This document shows positions 30,394 through 39,798 of a DNA stretch of 64,000 bases, piece by piece. Source of the stretch: Girardinichthys multiradiatus (Eukaryota; Chordata; Actinopteri; Cyprinodontiformes; Goodeidae); contig NC_061795.1 in the NCBI RefSeq assembly GCF_021462225.1, positions 51,659,380 through 51,723,379 on the forward strand, written 5' to 3'. A model generated the notes under the pieces. The model did no database searches, was not told where the DNA came from, and saw only the letters and a program-made list of their open reading frames with translations. The stretch's first letter is position 1; each line of letters starts with the position of its first letter. Both the position numbers and the translations under genes were made by a program.

Positions 30394-33300
30394 CTAATAA
30401 CCGAAAGGCAGAGTTGTCCCGTCAGAAAAAAGACGTCTCTTATCATACACCAGTCGAAACTTTTTAAGAAATGTCGCGTTTGTCAAACGGAATCTCTTTT
30501 TATCCCTCCTGATCGTGTGCTGAGGGATTTCAATGACACCCTCACTTGACCTCTGTAAGTAGCCCTCGACCAGCCCTTTGATGCTGTCAAAATTGACCCT
30601 CTCGCTGCATTCATGCGTCTGAGTGATGCCTTTAGCACGTATCATTACATTTTTACGGTTTTTGGTCTGGTATGCATAACTCTTGGGTCCTGTCGATGCA
30701 AACTCTGAAATGCTGTCACCATCTAACTCGTCAGTAAGATCACCCAGATAATTCCCCAATTCCAGAGGAGTTTCACCACTTTTTGTCACATAAATCAAAC
30801 TGTCCGTGTCAATATAAATCAATCTGTCCTGTAACTTCTCCATGCTGCTGAGAAGTTTTAAACGTGCATAAGCGGTGGTGAATGCTGCTATAAACACATT
30901 ATTTGTCTTACTTGGTGGATATATGACATGTTTATTGAAATTCCACTGCACTACACACATTTCAGGGTTGAAAAAATGAAAATAGTTAACCCTGTATTTA
31001 CTCGAGAACATGAAGCTGAAAAAGTCTTCAGGGTTAGTGATGACTGTGGTCTGAGACAGATCACTTCTTTGCGCAAATTTCCCCCAAAAACTGTTTAAAC
31101 ACAATTTTGCAACCTGCCTTTTGGCAGGATTCACCTCGATTTTCTCAGGGTCTAATTGGATGCCCTGATGCTGTTTGTAGTCGCTTATATACTTTGACTT
31201 ACTCTCCTGATCCACTGCTTCAGACGGATAGCCTGAAGCCTCCTGCTTACCCTTTAAAAAGCAATGAATGTAACCTTTAAAGATTGTATCACTTCTCTTT
31301 TCAAAATGCCACACCTCTGTGATTTTAGCAAGACGATAACTACACTCCAAAGCTTTACAAAACTCTACAGTCACCCAAACTCCCGTCAGAGCTCTTTCTT
31401 GATCATTATGCATGCAGGGACCTGACTGGTTATTTATTTCAGCGCATGAGCGGCAGAGAGTGAACACAAGTTTACCTTGGGATGTTCTGTAAGGTAAAAC
31501 AGGGAACAACAGGTTACGTGGTGGGTAGACCACAGCTTTGATTATACCGAAGTAGCTGCTGGGGTCATCAAAATCTTTGTAAATGATGGTGGGGTGTCCG
31601 AGGGGAAAAACGCAGTTGGCGTTTACATAAGGGTACAGAGATGTGTAATCCACATAGTGTACAGTTTCATCCGGTTCCGCTGTGTACCTCAACTTCATAG
31701 GACAGGTGCGTCCACCATACAGAGCATCCCGGGGTGATAACGGTTCGGGTGCTTTAACTTTCTCAAGAAAGCTGATCACCCCTGGGTCTGATTTTTTCAT
31801 TTCAATCCACTCATGCTCCCATATGACCTCGAGACGAAGGCCGTACACAGTTTGTAACACCTTGCTTCTCTCAACAGTGGCTGCGTAAAACTGTTCAAAT
31901 GCGACCCCTCTCAACGGACACTTGTCATGAGGCATGTAACACTTTTTACAGCCGTGGAAAAAACAGCCATAAAATTCAAACGCAACTTTGACACCGTTAA
32001 TCTCTGCATACCCATCCACTGAATATGGCCCGATTTTCTTTTCACCCCTATTTAATGCATGCTCGATAAATATGGTTCTGCTGTCTGCAATCCAGCCGAG
32101 CCATTGAATGGACGCGCTGGAGAACATTTTACTGCTACGTCTGTAGTCCAGAGGTGATGGAATGGCTAAGGTTTGAGGAGGAAGGAAATTGGTTACAAAA
32201 ACCTTCATGCAGGCTGATGCTATTGTGATACTTTTAAACGGATCCACACTTGTCTCCTTAAAGAACTCGTCTCTGAATTTTAAGCATCCTTGAAAAATAA
32301 TTTCAATGTCATTTTTACAATAACGAATAGCTTCTTTCTTAAAGTCAAAGACCTCTTTGCTCGCTTCTCTGTACCAGCTGCTAAACACCTGTTGTTCTTG
32401 AAGGCTCATGCGTTCTACAGCGTAGCAGGATGGAGGAGGAAAAGCCCCCACATACTGGAGACGTTGTTCAGAGGAAAATAGGTGGGGAAAAAAACCCTTG
32501 CTTTGATCGGTAAAGCCTAACGCTTTCGGCATAGCACTAAGCTTCATGCACATGAAGGACAGGCTATCAATGTATTTTAACCTGTAATCAGGGTCGGTTA
32601 AACAGAGAACTTTACTCCCTACCATGACGATATGTGGTTTAATGCCTAACTGCAGCATTGCTGTGAGAATCAGGTAACCATCGTACCCCCGCGCATTGTG
32701 CGCTATTAAGGTGTAACCTTTGTACATTGGCCTCCTGAAATGCAGGAGAAATTTTTGGGTGCAATTCAGTCCATAAGCGTACCATTCATCACCTTTCAAC
32801 GTTTTAGCACAGACCAGAAAGGGGGTATGCACGCCGCTGTCATTGACGAGGCATTCGAAATCATAAAAAATCAGTTTATCATCAAGCTGATTAATTGCAC
32901 TGCAAGGCTGAATGTAACACTTATGATCATCGCATGTAACGTCTAGGCTGGGGGGTACATTTTCACCGCAAATACTGCATTTTACATTACACACGTGTGG
33001 TTTATTCGGTTTACTGATTGGAATAACGTATATCCGTTTGCATACTTTACACAGTTTTACCAACTCACAGTCACTCATAGGTTTTTCAGCACTATTTCTG
33101 ATGCGCGGTTCCCTGTGTCTGCTGAAACATGAAGAATTACGACAGATTCTTTGACAGCCTGCACAGCTTACAGGATTGCTAATCTCTTGCATACATTTAT
33201 ATGTTCGACACACTGGACAATAACCTTCACAATGGTGTGTATTTGCATTCTGATAGCTGGCGTAACAGTAATTACAAATATATCTGAACCCCATAAAACC

Positions 33301-34467
33301 TTTGAGATTTTTTATCCCATAGTAATGACCTTGAAATAACAGCAAAAACAGAGGGTTTGAACGATCAGGGAAACTGGTCTCAAATTTACACAGAGCAGTA
33401 GAGCCCGTGGTTCTGTGAAACACTACAATTTTTCTCTTCAGAATGGTTTCAAATTTACCAATATCACTAAAAGTAACTGCTGTTTGCTCGTCAAGGCCTG
33501 CCTGATGCTGCCATCTCCTCCCCAGTTCTACAGCACGGTGATCCGTGAGCTCAGGGTCAGAGACGTGTGCGAGGCTGATTGCAAAACATAACTGATTACC
33601 GGTATTGTTTATAATATACAAATGACGCATTTTCTTATTAAACAGTTCACAGTCTAACGTTCCTGCAGCTTTACGCTTAGAACCTCCTGCTGGGTCATTA
33701 ACAACCTGAAGAACAAATTCCATGTTATTATCTACAGGTATATTTGCATTCGATTGTACTAAATCGTCGAGGAAGTTTTCGAAAGCAGGCAGGATCATAT
33801 TTCCATCATCTGTAACAGTAAATGTGATGTGACGATTGAGATTTTCACCCACTAATTCCAGCTGCACAACGTCGTTACGTCTGGTTAACGATCTCGCAGC
33901 GTCGGCTAATTCAATGATAATACGCATGATGTCTGTATAGAATGCTGCTAAATCTGGAACGTTACTTGGACAGGGCGGCGGTATGGTAAAAGGTCTCCTT
34001 ATTTCATGGTTATTAAAATGTTCACGTTCAACCACAGCTGGAGGATCTCGCTCTATTTGATTAGAACTAACCGCTACTCCCGTATTAAAATTACCCCCGT
34101 GATGATCTGCGGCGTGTGACGTAGAGGGGTTATGATGAGTGTCAGGTGGATCATTTTCCTCAATGCTGCTGCTGTGTGGAGACGGTTCGCTGTTCAAATC
34201 GGAAAGAGCCTGATTGATTACGTTTAAAACGTCACAGTGCCGATCTGCGGCGTGTGCAGGTGAATCATTTTCCTCAATGCTGCTGTGTGGAGACGGTTCG
34301 CTGTTCAAATCGGAAAGAGCCTGATTGATTACGTTTAAAACGTCACCGTGCTGATGTTCATTTATTAAATTTTCACTGTTAGCAGGAGATGCATTAACGG
34401 GAATTTCGTTAAGTTCATTAACTAAATTTCTTATTTCATCCAGGGCAAGTCTGATTCGGTTATCCAT
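30394..34467 (-). CDS. Maverick protein-primed DNA polymerase B
   Basis: 1,357 residues, at the long end for the family. The exonuclease motifs are YDFE (535-538), NARGYDGY (591-598) and YCKNDIEIIF (716-725). The polymerase motifs are DYTSLYPYV (940-948), KLCLNSFWGKF (1121-1131) and YIDTDS (1218-1223). Between exonuclease and polymerase a block SVDGYAEINGVKVAFEFYGC (815-834), continuing FFHGCKKC, resembles an endonuclease-like module seen in this family. A cysteine/histidine-rich region (399-502) probably binds zinc. The N-terminal 250 residues are variable and contain a tandem duplication of 37-38 residues (about 42-105). On the minus strand, TTCATAG|AAAATGG at the start offers a possible splice acceptor, so a spliced leader is possible. 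Confidence 0.95.
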   Translation of the reverse strand: MDNRIRLALDEIRNLVNELNEIPVNASPANSENLINEHQHGDVLNVINQALSDLNSEPSPHSSIEENDSPAHAADRHCDVLNVINQALSDLNSEPSPHSSSIEENDPPDTHHNPSTSHAADHHGGNFNTGVAVSSNQIERDPPAVVEREHFNNHEIRRPFTIPPPCPSNVPDLAAFYTDIMRIIIELADAARSLTRRNDVVQLELVGENLNRHITFTVTDDGNMILPAFENFLDDLVQSNANIPVDNNMEFVLQVVNDPAGGSKRKAAGTLDCELFNKKMRHLYIINNTGNQLCFAISLAHVSDPELTDHRAVELGRRWQHQAGLDEQTAVTFSDIGKFETILKRKIVVFHRTTGSTALCKFETSFPDRSNPLFLLLFQGHYYGIKNLKGFMGFRYICNYCYASYQNANTHHCEGYCPVCRTYKCMQEISNPVSCAGCQRICRNSSCFSRHREPRIRNSAEKPMSDCELVKLCKVCKRIYVIPISKPNKPHVCNVKCSICGENVPPSLDVTCDDHKCYIQPCSAINQLDDKLIFYDFECLVNDSGVHTPFLVCAKTLKGDEWYAYGLNCTQKFLLHFRRPMYKGYTLIAHNARGYDGYLILTAMLQLGIKPHIVMVGSKVLCLTDPDYRLKYIDSLSFMCMKLSAMPKALGFTDQSKGFFPHLFSSEQRLQYVGAFPPPSCYAVERMSLQEQQVFSSWYREASKEVFDFKKEAIRYCKNDIEIIFQGCLKFRDEFFKETSVDPFKSITIASACMKVFVTNFLPPQTLAIPSPLDYRRSSKMFSSASIQWLGWIADSRTIFIEHALNRGEKKIGPYSVDGYAEINGVKVAFEFYGCFFHGCKKCYMPHDKCPLRGVAFEQFYAATVERSKVLQTVYGLRLEVIWEHEWIEMKKSDPGVISFLEKVKAPEPLSPRDALYGGRTCPMKLRYTAEPDETVHYVDYTSLYPYVNANCVFPLGHPTIIYKDFDDPSSYFGIIKAVVYPPRNLLFPVLPYRTSQGKLVFTLCRSCAEINNQSGPCMHNDQERALTGVWVTVEFCKALECSYRLAKITEVWHFEKRSDTIFKGYIHCFLKGKQEASGYPSEAVDQESKSKYISDYKQHQGIQLDPEKIEVNPAKRQVAKLCLNSFWGKFAQRSDLSQTTVITNPEDFFSFMFSSKYRVNYFHFFNPEMCVVQWNFNKHVIYPPSKTNNVFIAAFTTAYARLKLLSSMEKLQDRLIYIDTDSLIYVTKSGETPLELGNYLGDLTDELDGDSISEFASTGPKSYAYQTKNRKNVMIRAKGITQTHECSERVNFDSIKGLVEGYLQRSSEGVIEIPQHTIRRDKKRFRLTNATFLKKFRLVYDKRRLFSDGTTLPFGY

Positions 34468-34557
34468 TTTCTATGAACATAAGAAACGAAAATAAAAAAA
34501 AAACTAACCTACAGAAAAAAAAAAAAAAAAACAAAAAAAAAAAACACAGTGATCAGT

Positions 34558-34764
34558 TCAGTTTAAAATCACCTTGATGTCACCAAAATGCTTCTTTAAC
34601 AGAATCTGACATGCAGCCAGAAGCGTTAACGATGAGGCCTTATTACGAAGATCCCGTGAGGCTGTAGAGACTGTCTTCCTGCGCTGTCCAGGTCTCGATG
34701 AAATCTGCTCCACCATCAACGTCGCCTCTGGAAAAGATAAAGAAAAAAAATAAATAAAAAGATA

Positions 34765-34810
<46 letters not shown>

Positions 34811-34830
34811 AAATAATCACATTAAAGCTG

Positions 34831-34863
<33 letters not shown>

Positions 34864-35719
34864 GAATTAAAATTAATTCAGTATGTATGTATGAATTAAA
34901 ACGTACCGTTCATTAATCCACTCACTAGCGTTGCTCGGGATTGTAGCGCAAAGAGTCGCTGTCTTTTGGCCGGGGTTAAATATTCTGTAAAAACAGAAGA
35001 CAATAAAAAGTTATCTTACGCTGCGCAGCACAGCGTTCATAAATAAAACGAAAATAGTTTTTAAAATACACAAGTTTTTTTTTTAATCTTACTCCGATTC
35101 TTTGCGGTAAAACCTCCAGATTTCACTTCTTGTTGGACTGAAACTGTGCCGTTCTGCTGAAAGCTGTCTTGATCTTTGAAAAGCGACCTTCTGGTGGGCG
35201 GATTTAATGTGGCATCTTTGGATGTATCTGTAAACAGGTTTATATGACATTTTATTGAACTATGCTTAAAATACATATATATATATATATATTGTTTTTA
35301 TTTAATTTTTATTTCCTTACCTTGCTCCTGCTCGACAACTATGTCTTCCACAGAGCTCTCAGTCGAATCTGTAAACAGTTTTATCTGAGGTTTAAAACAA
35401 AAGTCTCTAATAACACATAAATAAAATACATTCACTCTCAAAGAAAAACAGTTAGTTCTTAGGACTTACTTTCTGGAGGTGCCGGTAACTTATCCGGTGT
35501 GTCTTCAGGGGAAATGATGATAATTGGCGGAGGAGTATTCAAAGAATCTGTCGTAATTTCTGTGTTAGAAGAAAGTTCAGTTGTTGCGAGTTTTTCTTGT
35601 TTGGAGATAATTCGCCTTCTCAATTTAGAGTGTCGATTCCAGCCGCTGAATCCTCCAACTTGATCATTCGGGTTTACCTCTCTCATCAAATCTATAAATT
35701 GAAACATTGTCAAGGGTTA

Positions 35720-35778
<59 letters not shown>

Positions 35779-35864
35779 CATTTAACATTTACTTACCATA
35801 ATCTGATTGTGTCAAGATGAAATCATCAAGGTCATCAGCGGTGGGTTCTATGACAAAGAAACAA

Positions 35865-35896
<32 letters not shown>

Positions 35897-36044
35897 ACAA
35901 TATATATAAACAAAAATTGAGAACATTCACATGCATTTAATGATACTTACTTACTTACTTACGTTTTAAGATGTCATTGTGCTTTTGTGAATTATCAGAA
36001 GAAGAAGCCACAATTTCCGGGTTTCCTGAAATATTTACCGACAT
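34558..36044 (-). CDS. Seven-exon spliced Maverick gene, unknown function
   Basis: I assembled this from splice signals. The exons on the minus strand are 36044-35963, 35847-35797, 35691-35470, 35368-35321, 35227-35093, 34984-34907 and 34727-34558 (ATG to TGA). Every intron (93-179 bp) is GT/AG, with donors such as GTAAGT and acceptors such as tttgtcatag. Every junction is phase 1, and the total is 786 bp, or 261 residues plus stop. All five internal exons are multiples of three. The N-terminal part is acidic and Ser-rich, exon 3 is Pro-rich at its end, and exons 5-7 are basic (PPTRRSLFKD, TPAKRQRLFALQ, GQRRKT). I do not recognise the protein. It lies upstream of the polymerase on the same strand and could be an early regulator. 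RNA evidence is lacking. Confidence 0.8.
34770..34807. repeat. (AT)n microsatellite in intron 6 of the spliced Maverick gene
   Basis: A pure AT run, followed by a poly-A tract (about 34832-34860). Similar AT runs occur in introns at 35276-35292, 35720-35774 and 35873-35894. Confidence 0.9.
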
Positions 36045-36208
36045 TTTTTCTTGTCAGTACTGGTATTTTTCAATGTAACAAGTGTTATGGTTCAAAGACA
36101 TTCAGCATTTGAAGACCCTGACACTGAGGTTAGCCAGTGAAACAGAGCCCCAACATTTACACACAGTATTTATACCAGAACATGACAGTGTTATCTCAAC
36201 TGCAAAGA
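36045..36208. promoter_or_regulatory. Immediate upstream region of the spliced Maverick gene
   Basis: About 160 bp before the ATG of the spliced gene (minus strand). It contains a possible acceptor (aaaaataccag) near 36060 that could receive a non-coding leader. I see no clear TATA box. Confidence 0.3.
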
Positions 36209-36842
36209 CTATGTTTTTAAGACCAAAACCCTTCTTGAGTTCAAAGGTGATATGTTATCTAAGAAACAGACGTAACTGCCCCTTCCTGACATCGCCCCTA
36301 ACAGTTGGGATATAGAATAACTGTAACCCTGTAACTCTAAGATGAAAAAGTAAAATGTTTTAGAAAAGCTACAGGTAACTAAAATTATCATTCCTTTTTC
36401 CTAAAATGGAGTCTCTCATGATTCAAAAAACAAACACATCATTGCTAGTCAATTTGTAACTTGGAAACAGTATACTGATGTTCTTTTTTTTTTTCTGTTA
36501 ATCTGATATTCGTCTTACCTATTTCAGCTGCCTATGTTTTTAAGACCAAAACCCTTCTTGAGTTCAAAGGTGATATGTTATCTAAGAAACAGACGTAACT
36601 GCCCCTTTCCTGACATCGCCCCTAACAGTTGTAACCCCCTGTAACTCTAAGATGAAAAAGTAAAATGTTTTTAGAAAAGCTACAGGTAACTAAAATTATC
36701 ATTCCTTTTTCCTAAAATGGAGTCTCTCATGATTCAAAAACAAACACATCATTGCTAGTCAATTTGTAACTTGGAAACAGTATACTGATGTTCTTTTTTT
36801 TTTTCTGTTAATCTGATATTCGTCTTACCTATTTTCAGCTGC
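36209..36842. repeat. Tandem direct duplication, period about 323 bp
   Basis: Copy 1 (36209-36531) and copy 2 (36532-36842) are nearly identical. The main difference is a 13-bp stretch (gatatagaataac-like) missing from copy 2. Each has a long T run and ends at a CAGCTG-like junction. On the minus strand each copy carries AATAGGTAAGAC or GAAATAGGTAAGAC, a strong splice-donor match. It lies between the right terminal repeat and the spliced gene. Confidence 0.9.
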
Positions 36843-37167
36843 TTTTCCAGTATGTTGACGCAGAAGCTGAAGGTTTTTCTTGTTCCATCGATGTAGTGAA
36901 GCACAATTTTTTTTTATTTACTTTTTTAGGTCTTTTCTATTTTGAACGGATTTAGACTGGCTCATATATTCAACAAATAGGTCCTGCTGTAAAGCAAAAA
37001 TTAACTTACAATTCTGTCAGGTTACACAGTTCCTTTATTAGGATTTCATGTGATAGGTCAACATTAAGTTGATTATACCTTTAAAAATATAAAAGGATGC
37101 ATGTCTTTTTTGTTGTTGTTTTGTTTTTTAGATGTATTAACGCCTGAAAAAAACATACAGATTATTA
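36843..37167. other. Right subterminal non-coding region
   Basis: AT-rich, with no open frame. A fragment at about 37000-37085 resembles an end of the Tc1-like relic family. Confidence 0.4.
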
Positions 37168-37453
37168 ATAACACCCTTAAACACACCCCTGTGTGTTTTA
37201 ATTGGCTCATTTAAGGCCTTCCCCGTAACACCCTTAAACACACCCCTGTGTTTTAATTGACTCATTTAAGGTATCGCCCCTAATGACGACAACCAATCAA
37301 CATCCACTGTTACGCCCCTTGGACACACCCCCCCCCCTGCCCACATGGCAACCACATGGCGCCCATATGCCCCCCACCGGAAGTCCCGCCCTCACCGGAA
37401 GTCCCGCCCACCTGTCAAAATGTTTGATGGAAGGGTGCACTTAAATTCTCTCT
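37168..37453 (-). repeat. Maverick right terminal inverted repeat with inner duplicate
   Basis: The repeat proper is about 37236-37453 and is inverted relative to 21379-21613. An extra partial copy of its inner end (taacacccttaaacacaccc, about 37168-37225) lies next to it. It carries two CCGGAAGT sites (37377-37384, 37395-37402), each followed by CCCGCCC. Confidence 0.9.
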
Positions 37454-38937
37454 AACCTGGATGGCATTAAATTGACCTCTGATAATAAAGTAAAAAACCT
37501 TGGTGTTAACTTTGACTAGGACATGTCATTTAAATCCCATATTAAACAGGTTTCTAGGATTTCCTTCTTTCATCTCCAGAACATTGCCAAAATTAGAAAT
37601 ATCCTGTCCAGGAGTGACGCTGAAAAACTAGTCCATGCATTTGTTACTTCAAGGCTGGACTATTGTAATTCTTTACTATCAGGATGTCGACAAAATGCAG
37701 TTAAAAGCCTTCAGCTGATTCAAAATGCTGCAGCAAGAGTTCTGATGAAAATTAAAAAGAGAGATCATATTTCTCCTATTTTAGCTTCCCTTCATTGGCT
37801 CCCTGTTAAATCCAGAATATAATTTAAAATTCTCCTCCTCACATATAAAGCCCTTAATGATCTAGCTCCATCATACATCAGAGATCTGATTGGTCCATAT
37901 GTTCCTAACAGAGCACTTTGTTCTCAGACTGCAGGTTTACTGGTGGTTCCTAGAGTCTCTAGAAGTAGAATGGGAGGCAGATCCTTTAGTTATCAGGCTC
38001 CTCTCCTGTGGAACCAGCTCCCAGTTTTAGTCCGTGAGGCAGACACCCTGTCTACTTTTAAGGCTAGGCTTAAAACTTTCCTTTTTGATAAAGCTTATAG
38101 TTAGAGTGGCTTAGTTTATCCTGAGCTATCTCTGTAGTTATGCTGCTATAGGTTTAGGCTGCTGGAGGACATAATGACCACTTTCACCCTCTTCGCTACA
38201 TTCTCACACTACTCTCTAATTCTGCATTATTTGCTGTTATTTCAGCTTTTAACTTTGTTCTCTCTCTTCTCTTCCTAGAAGCTACACCTGGCCTGACTCT
38301 GTGTCTACCTGTGACACCTTTCTGGAGAGGGGCATCGTCCAAGCTTCTGCTGGCAACAGCTTAATGCTCACCTTCTACTGATGATCCACATAGCCCTGTC
38401 TTTCAGTGTTTATCTGTTCTTTCTTTCTAGATGAAACGACTAAAGGAGCTACATCCATTAACATTTACTTTTCCTTCCCATAGAAAGTACTCCTGGATCA
38501 GTGCTTCTTTGTTCTCTTTGTGTCTCTGCTCTGTTCTCTCAAACCCCCAGTCGGTCGTGGCAGATGGCCGCTCACACTGAGCCTGGTTCTGGTTCTGCTG
38601 GAGGTTTCTTCCTGTTAAAAGGGAGTTTTTCCTCTCCACTGTCGCTACATGCATGCTCAGTATGAGGGATTGCTGCAAAGTCAACACCAGTGACTGTCCA
38701 CTGTCTCTACATGCTCATCCAGGAGGAGTGAATGCTGCAAGTCACTGACTGGATGCAATCTGCTGGGTTTCCTTAGACAGAAAAACTTTTTATCCAATTT
38801 GAATAAATAACTGAATCTGACTGAACTGTTCAATGGTTACGATTAACTTGAATGTATGAACCTGACTGTTGTGAAGAACCTTGAGACGACATGTGTTGTG
38901 AATTGGTGCTATAGAAATAAACTGAATTAAATCAAAG
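37454..38937 (+). mobile_element. L2-like LINE copy 2, right part
   Basis: It continues the LINE cut at 21378. It encodes KSHIKQVSRISFFHLQNIAK onward to LDYCNSLLSG, and then LASLHWLPVKSRI followed by a stop. The C-terminal end ([20 protein letters not shown]) and a 3' UTR ending aaataaactgaatt follow. One in-frame stop near 37519 and another at 37821 mark it as inactive before or after the Maverick insertion. Confidence 0.85.
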
Positions 38938-39059
38938 TCACCTAATTAGAAACTAGAGTCCACCTGTGTGTCTCTGTGAGTTGGCTTTGAGGGTGTGCAT
39001 GACGTTTTATCTTTCTTTATTTGGCCATCATCTTTGCCTGACGAACAGTAACAGGGTGT

Positions 39060-39798
39060 GATCTGTGCTGTGTAGCTTGTTATGCTTCAAGGTTTCGGTG
39101 CGTTTCGTATGTGATTTGAATGTCAAATGCCTCAATTTGGATGCACTAGAAGCGCATCAAAAACGCTCTAGACTCGTCTGAGCCAAGTGTGCACAGACAC
39201 ACGTTGGGAGGAGCTACCTTTAATTTCCTTTGCCGGTCTCTTGTGTACAATGGCAGTTGCAATCGAGAGAGTGGCTCGTCGTTATTTGCTGAATAATGGC
39301 AGGACAGGCACAAACCGCAACAATAATGCCCCTTTTCCACTGGCTCGTTTTAGGAACTGCGGCTCCGCTCTGCTCAGGTGGCGAAGGCAGGAGAAGCAAC
39401 GTGGAGAGATGCAGCTGTTTGAATGTTGAGGCTCCAAAGTGTCCCTGAAGAAGTTCAAATTTTATGAGGAAGTTTTTGTCTCAGCCATGGCAATAATAAG
39501 GACCAGGACTTTAAAGCTCAGAAAGAAGTGGACTTCTGACCGCGGTGAAGGAAGTTTTAGGTTGGATGTTGGATCTTCGTGCTCTATGGATTCAGCAGGT
39601 CTTCCTCCAGTTTGATCCGATGCAGGCAGTCTGATTACGGGCAGCTGCTCTCTGCCTGCTTCCTCCTCCTGTAGGTCGCTGGTTCTCTGAAGGACCGTCA
39701 ATAGATGTCAGAACCAAACACGCTGTTTCATGGTGGGTTGTTTGTGTGTTTGGGGGAAATATTTGTGCCTCTGAACAGCTGATTTTATGTATGATCAG
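39060..39798. mobile_element. Possible PIF/Harbinger-like relic, left part
   Basis: Sequence rich in acgcatc/gcgtc words (39085-39190), with a short plus-strand open stretch from the ATG at 39250 (VARRYLLNNGRTGTNRN). A comparable GC-word block lies beyond Rex3 at 41480-41790, so both may be parts of one element split by Rex3. Class is a guess. Confidence 0.3.

Larger units (their letters stand above)
21379..37453. mobile_element. Complete Maverick/Polinton self-synthesising transposon
   Basis: At 16,075 bp it has AG/CT termini, inverted terminal repeats of about 220-235 bp and a perfect 6-bp duplication AACCTG (21373-21378, 37454-37459). These are the hallmarks described for Polintons. It encodes the family core: integrase, protein-primed DNA polymerase B, packaging ATPase, adenain-type protease, major capsid protein and a minor-capsid candidate. 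Gene polarity is convergent, meeting at 28.4 kb. All core frames are open, which suggests a fairly recent insertion. It interrupts an L2 LINE about 1.1 kb upstream of the AKR gene. Confidence 0.95.
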
